Source: a virus. Taken from it: 64,000 nucleotides of DNA. Below, one piece after another: positions 40,976 through 48,636 of this stretch (positions are counted from its first letter, which is position 1; each line of letters begins with the position of its first letter). The notes beneath the pieces were generated by a model. It saw only the letters and a list, made by a program, of their open reading frames with translations. It did not search any database and had not been told where the DNA came from. The translations under genes and the position numbers were made by a program. The stretch lies in IMG/VR virus record IMGVR_UViG_3300035182_002389, positions 62,001-126,000 of that record; one strand, 5' to 3'.

Positions 40976-41029
40976 GGTAGGGCAAGCCTATCCGCAAAGG
41001 CGGTGCGCATCTACGATCGCGCCGAAAAT

Positions 41030-41665
41030 CTACCTCGGCACGATCCAGAGCACGTCCGTGTACTTGACTCCGAGATCGGAGAGGACCGCAAGCCGGTGGA
41101 ACCCATCGAGGATAGCGCCCTGAACGTCCACCAGAACGGGCCAAGGCTTGCCGCCGCGCTTCAACTTGTCGGCGATGGCGTCGTATCGTTCGAGGTGGCT
41201 CATCTCGTCGGAGTCGCCGGAGTCATCAGCGCCTTCGCCGAACGCGTAGACGTTTCGAGAAGCTGGCGCAAAGAGCGCGATGGGCACGCCGCGCACGAGG
41301 TACACGCGACGCTTTGCGATCTCCTGGACGGCGCGCCATTGCACTGAACGTGCAAGTATCGCAGCGACCGATCTTGTCGCAGATGAGACCTCTCGCTTGG
41401 GCGAGTTTTGGATCCAACACAAACGAGGCCACTCCGAAGAAGCGGCGTACGCGGTCGCGCATTTGTTCGCGAGAGCGTGCGTTTTGCCCTCCCCCCGCAT
41501 GAAGGCGTACACGCCCGCATAGGCTCTCGACGGGCTCTGTGACATGCCTTCCACGCGCAGCCGACGGTACTCGGCCGAGAAATGTTCCAGCGTCACGTTC
41601 GACGCCCGGAAGAGCCCCGTCGACTTGACGAAGGCTCGGTACTCTTTGCGGATCTCGCTGAGCAT
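41030..41665 (-). CDS. ParB-like (DGxHR) domain protein with helical N-terminal part
   Basis: 211 residues. AILDGFHRLAVLSDLG (near 188-203) has the D-G-F-H-R signature; the preceding strand is PWPVLVDVQG. The N-terminal 160 residues include helices (EIRKEYRAFVKSTGLF) and a segment VYLVRGVPIALFAP. Leaderless: TAATCT, six bases, ATG. One of four ParB-like genes in the window. Confidence 0.6.
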   Translation of the reverse strand: MLSEIRKEYRAFVKSTGLFRASNVTLEHFSAEYRRLRVEGMSQSPSRAYAGVYAFMRGEGKTHALANKCATAYAASSEWPRLCWIQNSPKREVSSATRSVAAILARSVQWRAVQEIAKRRVYLVRGVPIALFAPASRNVYAFGEGADDSGDSDEMSHLERYDAIADKLKRGGKPWPVLVDVQGAILDGFHRLAVLSDLGVKYTDVLWIVPR

Positions 41666-41710
41666 GAGGTCAGATTATCCGCGAAGGCGGCGCACATCCA
41701 TGGCGCGACG

Positions 41711-41725
41711 AGCTTGTGGTAAGTT
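41711..41725. promoter_or_regulatory. Degenerate palindrome AGCTTGTGGTAAGTT overlapping a -10
   Basis: A weak family member in which TAAGTT doubles as the -10, eight bases before the ATG of the 41734 gene. Confidence 0.45.
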
Positions 41726-41733
41726 CGAGCCCC

Positions 41734-42222
41734 ATGAACTCTGTGGTCCTCAGTTCAGGCAACAGCTTCATCGTTCACGGGCGCGGGGCGTTCCGTGAAA
41801 GGCGCTTCCACTCGGGGAGCGAAGCGGCCCTCTACGCGGCCAAGAAATCCATGGCGGGCCATGGCCTCGTCCTGATCGACGTTGTCGAGGCGCCGCGCGG
41901 CGCCGTTCAAGGATCGCTCTGGAAGACCTTCGGGCGAGGCGCGCATCGCGCCTTGCAGACCCTCAAAATCTTCGTCGAGCACCGCCCGAACGAACACCTG
42001 TCGAGCTTCCAAGGCTCCGTCGATCCTGCGGTCACGGGCTATCGCATCTCCTCGCGCAAGCTCGGATCGGGCCACCGGACCATGGTCAAGGACCTCGGCC
42101 GGGCGTTCAAGGAGGCCATCTGGGGCAGCTTGCGGACCGGCGAGGCCGCCGTCATCTGGGAGGTCAGTCGCGACGGCAACAACCGCTCCCCGTACACCGT
42201 CTCGGCCGAGCAGGTCCAATAG
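41734..42222 (+). CDS. Hypothetical protein
   Basis: 162 residues. Strand-rich start (VVLSSGNSFIVHGRGAFRERRF), helix (EAALYAAKKSMAGHGLVLIDVVEAP), later strand VIWEVSRDGNN. No family. The gene is flanked by minus-strand genes on both sides. Confidence 0.5.
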   Translation: MNSVVLSSGNSFIVHGRGAFRERRFHSGSEAALYAAKKSMAGHGLVLIDVVEAPRGAVQGSLWKTFGRGAHRALQTLKIFVEHRPNEHLSSFQGSVDPAVTGYRISSRKLGSGHRTMVKDLGRAFKEAIWGSLRTGEAAVIWEVSRDGNNRSPYTVSAEQVQ

Positions 42223-42231
42223 AGCTTCGCC

Positions 42232-42624
42232 TTACATTCGAGGCTCGCGGATCATGACGCCGGGAAGAAAATCCGGGGCCTTCTCCAGCTTGAAGCCGAA
42301 CCGCTCGTAGTAGGCCACGAGTCGAGCGCGCTGCTTGTGCTCTGGATAGAGCGCGATTCGATACCCTCGCTCGTCGGCGAAATCCGTGAGCGCCTGGACT
42401 GCGCGCGATCCGAGGCCTTGGCCGCGCATCTTCATCGGCACCTTGAGGTCGATGAGCATGACGATGGGCGGGCCAGCCTTGTACTCCACGAGCGCTGTCG
42501 CGAACTCGCCGCGAACACCGAGCGTTCGACGCACGGTTGCACTGAATCGAGCCAGCTCGTCGGCGCGTGCGCGAGAGGGTGAGCGGTGCACGGGAGTCAG
42601 CCTACCGGCAACGGTGATGCGCAT
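42232..42624 (-). CDS. GNAT-family N-acetyltransferase
   Basis: 130 residues from the ATG at 42624, preceded by GAGGGGGTGG. VMLIDLKVPMKMRGQGLGSRAVQALTDFADERGY (about 66-99) is the acetyl-CoA-binding region with R-G-Q-G-L-G; YPEHKQRARLVAYYERFGFKLEK is the typical C-terminal helix-strand (N-x-x-A-x-x-x-Y-E-x-x-G-F). An upstream start at 42663 is possible but adds only basic residues. Confidence 0.75.
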   Translation of the reverse strand: MRITVAGRLTPVHRSPSRARADELARFSATVRRTLGVRGEFATALVEYKAGPPIVMLIDLKVPMKMRGQGLGSRAVQALTDFADERGYRIALYPEHKQRARLVAYYERFGFKLEKAPDFLPGVMIREPRM

Positions 42625-42704
42625 CCACCCCCTCGCTCTCGCCCTCACAATCTGATGCCTCATCCGAGGCCGCTGCCGAGCCTGGGGCGGGCCCAGGCGG
42701 GGAC

Positions 42705-42733
42705 GGGGCATCAGATTCTACGATGAGCAGGTG
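42705..42733. repeat. Direct repeat, left copy (29 bp)
   Basis: Identical over 29 bp to 43063-43091, with further similarity for about 15 bp. An 11-bp inverted copy of its middle (AATCTGATGCC) lies at 42651-42661, so a hairpin is possible. The two copies flank the 42755 gene. Confidence 0.8.
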
Positions 42734-42754
42734 GTTGCGGCGGCGCGCCTCAGC

Positions 42755-43015
42755 TCACGTGAAGGTCTTGAGGTACTTCAAACCGGCGATCTCATCGGGC
42801 TCGTACTTCTCAGCTCCGAAGAGATCGAGCGTCGCATCGCGATAGTCGTGGATAGCGCCAGATGCGATTTGCTTCGCGTCGGACGCTGTTGCTACGAGAC
42901 CGTCTCGCGAGGGGGCCACCTTCGCCACCATGTCGAGGCGCTGAGCCCGCGAAAGAACGCTGCCCCACAGGATGCCGCAGAGCTTTTTCTCAATGGTCAC
43001 AGCGCGTCGGGCCAT
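42755..43015 (-). CDS. Small protein flanked by direct repeats
   Basis: 86 residues. Basic N-terminus (MARRAVTIEKKLCGILWG), helices, then LDLFGAEKYEPDEIAGLKYLKTF. TTGAAC, 17 bp, TACCCT, seven bases, ATG is the best -35/-10 pair with a leaderless start. Flanked by 29-bp direct repeats, so it may have arrived as a unit. Confidence 0.5.
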   Translation of the reverse strand: MARRAVTIEKKLCGILWGSVLSRAQRLDMVAKVAPSRDGLVATASDAKQIASGAIHDYRDATLDLFGAEKYEPDEIAGLKYLKTFT

Positions 43016-43062
43016 ACGAGCGAGGGTAGATCGTCAAAGCGGAAAGTTCAACGAAGCGGGCC

Positions 43063-43091
43063 GGGGCATCAGATTCTACGATGAGCAGGTG
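43063..43091. repeat. Direct repeat, right copy (29 bp)
   Basis: Same sequence and orientation as 42705-42733, 358 bp apart. Confidence 0.8.
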
Positions 43092-43126
43092 AGTGCGGTG
43101 GCGCAGCTCATGGCAGATTTCTCGCC

Positions 43127-43390
43127 ATGTCCAAAGACAAGGCCAAGGCGCAGCTCGTTGACGAACTGATGCACCGTTACAAGCACATGACCGACCTCGA
43201 AGCCTACGATCTCGTCGAGCGCTTCGAGCGCGTCATCAAGCCGAACCTGCCCGCCGCCGCGAACTTCATCCGGCTCGAAGACGCGGCCCTCGCGGCGAGC
43301 TTGGATCTGGGGCTCGGCACTTCCTACGGAACGAGCTACCGACACCGCGGAACGCCGACGAGTCTCAGCGTCCCTCACCGGCGCCGCTGA
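43127..43390 (+). CDS. Small helical protein
   Basis: 87 residues. A charged helix pair (AQLVDELMHRYKHMTDLEAYDLVERFERVI), then a low-complexity tail with GTSYGTSYRHRGTP. CAGATT, seven bases, ATG. Function unknown. Confidence 0.5.
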   Translation: MSKDKAKAQLVDELMHRYKHMTDLEAYDLVERFERVIKPNLPAAANFIRLEDAALAASLDLGLGTSYGTSYRHRGTPTSLSVPHRRR

Positions 43391-43395
43391 CGTTC

Positions 43396-43410
43396 GACTT
43401 GCGGCAAGCC
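43396..43410. promoter_or_regulatory. Palindrome GACTTGCGGCAAGCC
   Basis: Upstream of the micro-ORF at 43430; TGCGACGAT, seven bases, ATG follows. Confidence 0.55.
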
Positions 43411-43429
43411 GCATGCGACGATGCGGGCC

Positions 43430-43489
43430 ATGGCTGCCAAACGCCGCACGAAGGAGTGCGGCGGCGCAGTTCCGCCTCACGCCTCGTGA
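43430..43489 (+). CDS. Micro-ORF, 19 residues (MAAKRR...), possible stump of a longer gene
   Basis: MAAKRRTKECGGAVPPHAS. The first residues copy the start of the 44053 gene (MAAKRRAKFGK), including a leaderless-type context. Its stop TGA is the TGA of TGATACGAT, the -10 of the next gene. May be a real microprotein or the remains of a duplicated gene. Confidence 0.3.
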   Translation: MAAKRRTKECGGAVPPHAS

Positions 43490-43502
43490 TACGATCGCGA
43501 AC

Positions 43503-43865
43503 ATGGTCACGATCCGCGCCGTGCGCGCCCCTACGGACTACATCTTCTTCCATGCGACTCGGCACAAGTCGCCCAGGAAAAGCGGCCCTGTCTACCTGAC
43601 GCCAGATCGCGCGAGAGCCTCAACGTACGGCCCGAACATGTTCGTTGGCGCGCTCACGAAAAGCGTCAACCTGCTTTTCGCAACCTCCGGCGACGAGATC
43701 GTAGACGCGGTCGGCGGCGATTCCTCCGAACAGGTCGTCGGCGAGGTTGTCGACCTACTGCGCGATCGTGGGGACGTCGACGGCTTCTGGATCAAGCGCC
43801 CGAACGATCTCGAAGAGATCCTTCTGCTCGACGCGAGTCTCCTGAAGTGGAGGGCCGCCCGTTGA
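43503..43865 (+). CDS. ADP-ribosyltransferase-like small protein
   Basis: 120 residues. DYIFFHATRHKSPRKSGPVYLTPDRARASTYGP (about 12-44) shows the F/Y-H-x-T...L-T-P-x-x-A-x-x-Y pattern of ART-like folds. C-terminal LEEILLLDASLLKW could hold the E-x-E-like segment (EEILLLD). Leaderless: TACGAT, seven bases, ATG. See also 34999 and 55903. Confidence 0.45.
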   Translation: MVTIRAVRAPTDYIFFHATRHKSPRKSGPVYLTPDRARASTYGPNMFVGALTKSVNLLFATSGDEIVDAVGGDSSEQVVGEVVDLLRDRGDVDGFWIKRPNDLEEILLLDASLLKWRAAR

Positions 43866-44041
43866 GCGCGCAAACTCCCGACGCCCCCTTCGATTGGGAC
43901 TGCGCTGCCCGCGGACACGACATGTCCGGCGGCTGCGCGGCGTGCGGCGAAGACGCCTACGTGATTGTCGATGCCTTGCTCGCCGAAAACGCAGAGCTGC
44001 GCGCCAAGTTTGCCCGATACGAAACGCCCGAAGCATCGTAA
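43862..44041 (+). CDS. Small Cys/His protein, TTG or GTG start
   Basis: 59 residues if the TTG overlapping the preceding stop (TTGA) is used; GTG at 43847 is the alternative. WDCAARGHDMSGGCAACGED is a likely zinc-binding cluster. Its TAA stop opens the -10 (TAAGAT) of the next gene. Confidence 0.45.
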   Translation: MSAQTPDAPFDWDCAARGHDMSGGCAACGEDAYVIVDALLAENAELRAKFARYETPEAS

Positions 44042-44052
44042 GATTCGACATC

Positions 44053-44523
44053 ATGGCTGCCAAGCGCCGCGCGAAGTTCGGCAAAGAGGACATCGGAGCC
44101 ATCACCTACGTCAGCGCAGGGTCGCCCGCGGCGATGGAGTTCGGCCTGGTCGGCAACGTGCGGTGCACGGCGTGCGGCACGCGCATCTCACACGTCTACA
44201 TGACGGACGTCGGACCGCTCGGCGGCGATTGTCTCGCGACCATCACAGGGGACGAGACCACGCGCGCTGCCGTTCGCGGGCTCGTCACCAAACTGCGCAG
44301 TCTTCCTTGGATCGAGCTGTACAAGTTCGAGGTCGAGCAGACGGGGCCGCGCACCACATGCGTCCGCGCGTACTGGCAAGAGTCGGGACGCCTCTACGTC
44401 ATCTGGTGCGGGGCTCTTGTGCCCGACATCGCGGCGTCCATCATGCGCGACCGGATCGCCGCATGGGCCGAGGAGCGCGGCTTGATGGGACGCCCCGTCA
44501 GCATCGTCTCCGCGAAGCGGTGA
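44053..44523 (+). CDS. Small zinc-binding protein, DUF6011-like motif
   Basis: 156 residues. RCTACGTRISHVYMTDVGPLGGDCLATITG (about 36-65) is a C-x-x-C...G-x-D-C motif like the CGRCG...GPEC proteins. The rest is alpha/beta. TAAGAT, eight bases, ATG. Shares the start MAAKRR with the micro-ORF at 43430. Function unknown. Confidence 0.55.
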   Translation: MAAKRRAKFGKEDIGAITYVSAGSPAAMEFGLVGNVRCTACGTRISHVYMTDVGPLGGDCLATITGDETTRAAVRGLVTKLRSLPWIELYKFEVEQTGPRTTCVRAYWQESGRLYVIWCGALVPDIAASIMRDRIAAWAEERGLMGRPVSIVSAKR

Positions 44524-44527
44524 GCCG

Positions 44528-44809
44528 TCAGCGGAACACGCGGTTTCGGCAACTGCGGATGGTCTCCTCGTAGGACGTCGCCTTCGCGGGCATGTACGCG
44601 CCGATGGACCCGTCCCAGGTCTTGCCGACGAACACGGCGTGCCACGGTTTCGCGATGCCTGCGCGGTTGTAGAGGATGACGAACGTCCCCTTCGGGCCCT
44701 TCCAGGCCTCGTAGACCGCCCACTGTTTGTCGTCGTACGCGATGCCGTGCCGACGCATGTCGGCGAGCGTGACGGTCGCGGGCTCTGCGAAGTCGGCGAT
44801 GACGGACAT
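44528..44809 (-). CDS. Hypothetical protein
   Basis: 93 residues. Alpha/beta, AYDDKQWAVYEAWKGPKGTFVILYNRAG and KPWHAVFVGKTWDG. TAGGAT, six bases, ATG. No family recognised. Confidence 0.5.
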   Translation of the reverse strand: MSVIADFAEPATVTLADMRRHGIAYDDKQWAVYEAWKGPKGTFVILYNRAGIAKPWHAVFVGKTWDGSIGAYMPAKATSYEETIRSCRNRVFR

Positions 44810-44818
44810 GGGCCAATC

Positions 44819-45196
44819 CTATCGCCGAACAGAAGCGCGCGCGAGAAGCGCTTGCGCTTCGCGGATCTCGCTCGCCTTGTAGGCGTACAGCGGCTTGCTT
44901 GCGCCCATGTACTTGCGTCGCAACTTCGCCTCCGAATCGAAGTGCTCGATCGTGGGCTTCACGAGATCGAACCATCGGTCCTTGAGACTCGCGATCGTCT
45001 TGCGCCCTTCGACGTCGATGGCCTCGTTTGTCGCCGGGTCGAGGACGAACACGTGCGCGACGCTCGGCAACGAACGACTCCATCGCGAGCCTTCATCGAC
45101 CAGCGCGGCCAGCGGAAATCCTGTCCGACGATGAAGGGCAATCGCGAAGTACGCGCAGCCTTCGAGCATGTAGTAGTCAAGAACCGCGTTGCTCAT
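44819..45196 (-). CDS. Papain-like (predicted Cys peptidase) small protein
   Basis: 125 residues. EGCAYFAIALHRRTGFPLAALVD (about 12-34), then SVAHVFVLDPATNEAIDVEGRK (about 45-66): Cys, His and Asp in the order and spacing seen at 30139 and 61637. The arrangement is common in phage proteins of unknown role. Start three bases after the previous stop, in operon with the 45197 GNAT gene. Confidence 0.5.
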   Translation of the reverse strand: MSNAVLDYYMLEGCAYFAIALHRRTGFPLAALVDEGSRWSRSLPSVAHVFVLDPATNEAIDVEGRKTIASLKDRWFDLVKPTIEHFDSEAKLRRKYMGASKPLYAYKASEIREAQALLARASVRR

Positions 45197-45556
45197 TCAC
45201 CCCTCGCCGCGGCGACGCATGGACGCGTACCAGCGTGAGCCGTGCGCCGACCAATCACCACGCAGCTTGATCGAAGGGTCAATGCGCCGGGCCTCTCGAA
45301 AGAGGGCGGTCGCGACGCCGCGGCCCCGATAGGCGGGGTCGGCCTCGATGTGGGCGATGCCTCCTCCCGAGTACCACTGCAAGAGGCCGACGACCTTGCT
45401 CCCGCGCGTGATGCGTCCGAAGCCTTCGACGCCTTCGAGCGGCGTCTTCTCGGTGCCGGCCGAGCGATGCCCGGATACCGTCGCCGCGACGTGCGAATCG
45501 CTGCTCTCGTCGTACTCGTGCGAAAAGGCGACCTTCTTGCGAGCTTCCTTGGCCAT
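45197..45556 (-). CDS. GNAT-family N-acetyltransferase
   Basis: 119 residues. GIAHIEADPAYRGRGVATALFREARR (about 67-92) is motif A with R-G-R-G-V-A; the C-terminal end is short (HGSRWYASMRRRG) so only part of the fold is kept. TAACCT, six bases, ATG. Substrate unknown. Confidence 0.7.
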   Translation of the reverse strand: MAKEARKKVAFSHEYDESSDSHVAATVSGHRSAGTEKTPLEGVEGFGRITRGSKVVGLLQWYSGGGIAHIEADPAYRGRGVATALFREARRIDPSIKLRGDWSAHGSRWYASMRRRGEG

Positions 45557-45570
45557 GATTCGAGGTTATC

Positions 45571-46101
45571 TCACCCGAGCGACGAACCGTAGATGGACGT
45601 GACGAGGCGATCCGGGCTCTCGACGTCCTCTTTACGGGCGCCTCGAACGCGAGCTTCGAGCGCGCTGGCCTGCGCGGCGGCCATCGGCAAGCCCGCAGCG
45701 ACGCGCCCCGCATCCGTCAGGCGAATCCCTCGATCGATGGTCAAGAGACCTTTCTTTTCGAGCGCTTTGGCCGCTGTTCAGCCCGCGCCGGCGGGGTTCT
45801 GCATGCTGAAGATCAGGTCGCGACGCTCGACGAGCGCAAGATCCTCGATGACCTTCTTCTGCGCGGGCGGCAGACAGCCCTCCTTTTCGCGAAGGGCACG
45901 GCGCGCGGCGGCAAGCTCGGCGCGGAACGCTGCGAGCCCCTCGCCGCCTTCGAGCGTCGCTGCGCAGTCCATACCGACGATCATCTTGCGACCGTCCGAG
46001 TGCTCGACGTAGACGGGGACGTCGATGCGCTGGCCGCACCGCTCGCAGAACGTGCGGAACTTCTTTGCGCCGAGCGCGTGCCAGCGGCCCTTGGAGGACA
46101 T
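45571..46101 (-). pseudogene. Zinc-motif protein gene interrupted by an in-frame TGA
   Basis: The frame starts at 46101 (TAGGAT, seven bases, ATG; palindrome at 46117) and reads FCERCGQRIDVPVYVEHSDGRKMIVGMDCAATLEGG, a C-x-x-C...G-x-D-C motif. A TGA occurs at 45778-45780 after NPAGAG. In the same frame the sequence continues for 68 more codons as coherent protein (TAAKALEKKGLLTIDRGIRLTDAGRVAAGLP...) to TGA at 45571. The second part looks like a winged-helix end (LLTIDRGIRLTDAG). Either one nonsense mutation has occurred, TGA is read through, or there is a sequencing error. A TGG (Trp) would fit. Confidence 0.6.
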
Positions 46102-46116
46102 GGGCGCAATCCTAGC

Positions 46117-46131
46117 GGCTTGTCAGAAGTC
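46117..46131. promoter_or_regulatory. Palindrome, upstream of 46101 gene
   Basis: GGCTTGTCAGAAGTC; on the minus strand it lies 4 bp before the -10 TAGGAT. Confidence 0.55.
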
Positions 46132-46176
46132 GGCGCGCTCTTTTTCGATCCAGGAGCGCGTGGCACGTTTGGCGTC

Positions 46177-46463
46177 ATGAATCGCTACAGCCGCCGAGGT
46201 GAGACGGACAAGGACGACATCATCGCGACCTCTCCTACGACGCTGCTCTTCGTCTCGCCGCCTACGAGGCGCTCTACGACCACCTCAAGCGCGATCCGGC
46301 CATGCTCGCGAAGGTGCCGAAGCGTCAGTAGGGCGTCCCCTGGGAGCCCGAGGACGGGCCGATGGAGCCCGGCGATCGGCTCATCTACGAGCTGAAGGTC
46401 GACCCGGCGTGGCTGCATCGGGCCGCATCGAAGATCGCGAAGGGTCTCGGCGGCGTTCTCTGA
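46177..46463 (+). pseudogene. Decayed gene: frameshift near 46215 and in-frame TAG at 46329
   Basis: MNRYSRRGETDKDD starts at 46177, but the coherent protein then continues in another frame: DLSYDAALRLAAYEALYDHL, then KVPKRQ, a TAG at 46329-46331, and GVPWEPEDGPMEPGDRLIYELKVDPAWLHRAASKIAKGLG to TGA at 46463. Two lesions in 290 bp argue for a pseudogene. The neighbouring minus-strand gene at 45571 is also interrupted, so this 0.9-kb stretch may be decaying or contain errors. Confidence 0.55.
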
Positions 46464-46479
46464 GCGCAGGCAGCGCGTG

Positions 46480-46494
46480 GACTTGTGCCAAGTC
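46480..46494. promoter_or_regulatory. Palindrome GACTTGTGCCAAGTC, 9 bp before -10
   Basis: Followed by GTGATAATCT and, seven bases on, the ATG at 46515. Confidence 0.65.
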
Positions 46495-46514
46495 CTCGTG
46501 ATAATCTGCTCTCC

Positions 46515-46910
46515 ATGGCCTCCAAGCATTCGATGCGCGGTTCGCTGACCTCCCTCGATCCCGTCGAACCGGCGCCGGAGGTCACGATCGAGCTGCTGCC
46601 GCAGTACAGCCGCGCGTCGAACGGCAAGAAGACGCTCTCGCGCGTCGTCTCGTCCGTTCGGGTGCACTGGCTCGGCACCGGGCAGTGGCCGTCCAAGCCG
46701 CGCGTCCAGGTACTTCGCGAGCGAAGCGTCGCCGAGCTGACGAACGTCGGTGGGACCTTCGTCGGAGACGCAACCAAGACGGAGATCAAGGCGGAGATCC
46801 TCCTGCGCGTCGAGCGCGAGCTTCGCCGCCTCCACATCGTGCCGTCTCGCGTGCGCGTGAGCTGGGTGAAGGCCATCTCCTCCATGCCGTCGAGCCTCTC
46901 GATCGGGTGA
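46515..46910 (+). CDS. Hypothetical protein
   Basis: 131 residues. Strand-rich: VTIELLPQYSRASNG...SSVRVHWLGTG, then EIKAEILLRVERELRRLHIVPSRVRVSWVKAI. Basic overall. TAATCT, seven bases, ATG. Linked by overlap with the GNAT-like gene downstream. Confidence 0.5.
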   Translation: MASKHSMRGSLTSLDPVEPAPEVTIELLPQYSRASNGKKTLSRVVSSVRVHWLGTGQWPSKPRVQVLRERSVAELTNVGGTFVGDATKTEIKAEILLRVERELRRLHIVPSRVRVSWVKAISSMPSSLSIG

Positions 46911-47422
46911 TGGTCCACGCGCCGCGCTTCTCGTTCCGCGTCGACCCGAAGACGGGCGCTGTCCGCGGCCATCTTTCGAGCGTGCCGTCGATCAGCTCCA
47001 TCGGCTTCTACCCGGCGTCGTTCGGGCGAGACAGCTACGTGCGCGGCAAGGAGGCGCCCGAGTTCCTCCGCGTCGAGCTGGTGAAAGAAGGCGAGAAGGC
47101 GCCCGGGTTCGTCCTCGCACGCAAGCTCGACGCAAAGGACGTCAACAAGCACTGCCGGCAAGGGCTCGAAGAGCTGAGCCGCTCGCCGATCGTGTACCTC
47201 GTCTACGCTTCGGCCGTGCACCACCCGCATCGCGGCCAGGGGCTCGGCGCGCTACTCTACGCAACGGCGCTGGTCCTCGCGAGCGTGGAGGGCGCGCCCA
47301 TCGTTGCCGACGACTGCTTCGGTGGCATCACGAGCGAGCTTGCTTCACAGGTCTGGCGAAGCCGCGCGCTCGCCGAGGTCGCGCACGTGCGAGGCAACGT
47401 TGCCGTCTTGAAGCGTCAGTAG
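46910..47422 (+). CDS. GNAT-like protein, paralog family (1 of 3)
   Basis: 170 residues. SAVHHPHRGQGLGALLYATALVLASVEGAPIVADDCFGGITSELASQVWRSRALAEVAHVRGNVAVLKRQ is the CoA-binding region (R-G-Q-G-L-G) plus a long characteristic tail. The tail recurs in the 55382 and 58092 proteins. The first 80 residues differ. Starts one base from the preceding stop; GTG at 46907 also possible. The element carries three such genes. Confidence 0.65.
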   Translation: MVHAPRFSFRVDPKTGAVRGHLSSVPSISSIGFYPASFGRDSYVRGKEAPEFLRVELVKEGEKAPGFVLARKLDAKDVNKHCRQGLEELSRSPIVYLVYASAVHHPHRGQGLGALLYATALVLASVEGAPIVADDCFGGITSELASQVWRSRALAEVAHVRGNVAVLKRQ

Positions 47423-47907
47423 GTGACGCCCGCGACCTCGGCCGCGTCGACGTGCGAGCCCACGCTGTCGTGCCAGGCGATCGTGACCGTCACGGGCTTT
47501 GCGTCCATCACCGTGAAATCGGGCGCGTCGATCGGGGAGCGGTAGGCCAGCACGCCCGAGGGGCTCACGTCGATCTTGTCGACGACGGCGCCAGAGGCTG
47601 CCGGGATGAACTTCACCCCTGCGCCGATGGGCAACTGGTTCGGCGTCGCGATGCCGCCACTGAGGACCACGGGCAGGGTCGTCTCGGCATACGGGCCCGA
47701 GCCCGGCGAGGTCCCCTTGAGCGGAGGGAAGGTCGGGGGCGCGTTCTTCACCGCGCTCACGTTCGAGCCGCCGGCGGGCGCCGTGTTCGCGGTCCCGCGG
47801 TTCTTCAGGAGCAGATAGCCGACCGCGACGACGCCAGCGGCTCCGAGCAGGAGCAGCGTCGTGTTCGATCCGGGCGAGGTCTTCGGGCTGAGCGAGTCGC
47901 CGGACAT
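47416..47907 (-). CDS. Single-anchor membrane protein
   Basis: 163 residues. Residues 15-34 (NTTLLLLGAAGVVAVGYLLL) form the membrane helix, then KNRG and a Pro/Ala/Gly linker, then a beta-rich domain (PVVLSGGIATPNQLPIG...KPVTVTIAWHDSVG). AAGGAAG upstream of the ATG. Convergent with the GNAT-like gene, with a 7-bp overlap of ends. Confidence 0.6.
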   Translation of the reverse strand: MSGDSLSPKTSPGSNTTLLLLGAAGVVAVGYLLLKNRGTANTAPAGGSNVSAVKNAPPTFPPLKGTSPGSGPYAETTLPVVLSGGIATPNQLPIGAGVKFIPAASGAVVDKIDVSPSGVLAYRSPIDAPDFTVMDAKPVTVTIAWHDSVGSHVDAAEVAGVTY

Positions 47908-47932
47908 CAGTTTGTCTTCCTTGCGACCCGCT

Positions 47933-48340
47933 TCAGGACGGCGTGTAGCCGAGCGCTGCCGCCAGATCGGCGATCTGCTTTGCGGCGGCCGTAAAACCGT
48001 TCGCGACGAGCTTGTTGTAGTACGACTCGTAGAGGAACTTGCCCGTCGATGCCGTCGCGGTCCCCGCCTTCTGCATGAGGACGGCCTTGTCGTAGTTGCC
48101 CTTCACCATGTCCCAATCGCTCGACAGATCGGCGATCGTCGTCGTCGATGGAGACGCTACGGGCGCGGCCGGCGTGGAAGGCGCGGCCGGCGTGGAAGGC
48201 GCGGCGGGCGCAGCAGGCGCAGCCGGTGTGGAAGGAGCAGCGGGCGCGATCAACGACTGCGCCGCGGTGCTCTTGCGAGTGAAGAGGTAGATCGCGGCGC
48301 CGGCAACGCCGACCCCCAACAGAAGGTGAATGGTCTTCAT
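47933..48340 (-). CDS. Single-anchor membrane protein with Ala-Pro repeats
   Basis: 135 residues. Residues 4-21 (IHLLLGVGVAGAAIYLF) then TRK, a linker of repeating PAAPSTPAAP (about 30-65) and a helical C-terminal domain (TGKFLYESYYNKLVANGFTAAAKQIADLAAALGY). GGAAAGG upstream. Third member of a cluster of anchored proteins here. Confidence 0.65.
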   Translation of the reverse strand: MKTIHLLLGVGVAGAAIYLFTRKSTAAQSLIAPAAPSTPAAPAAPAAPSTPAAPSTPAAPVASPSTTTIADLSSDWDMVKGNYDKAVLMQKAGTATASTGKFLYESYYNKLVANGFTAAAKQIADLAAALGYTPS

Positions 48341-48359
48341 TGGTCTGCGTTCGCCTTTC

Positions 48360-48617
48360 CTACAACCCGAGGGAGGTCTTCACGTGCTTCATTGCGGCGA
48401 GCGCGTCGTCGCGCTCTTCGCGCGGGCTCTCTTCGTCTTTCGCCGCTTCCTTGAGCCACCACCAGAAGGTCTGGAGCTGCTTTGCGTTCTTGAACGTCAC
48501 GTACGATCCGTTGCGATCGTACTCGTACTTCGCGTCCGACATGTCCACCGCGAGGGTGATGAAGTGCTTGATCGCCATCGGCGCAAAGCGGACCGTCGCC
48601 GGGAAGGTGAGGCTCAT
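48360..48617 (-). CDS. Small hypothetical protein
   Basis: 85 residues. Strands SLTFPATVRFAPMAIKHFITLAVD and YVTFKNAKQLQTFWWWLKEAAK, then a charged helix. TACGTT, nine bases, ATG, with the palindrome at 48637 just behind. In front of the anchored-protein gene 47933. Confidence 0.5.
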   Translation of the reverse strand: MSLTFPATVRFAPMAIKHFITLAVDMSDAKYEYDRNGSYVTFKNAKQLQTFWWWLKEAAKDEESPREERDDALAAMKHVKTSLGL

Positions 48618-48636
48618 GGTTCGCCCAACGTATCAC

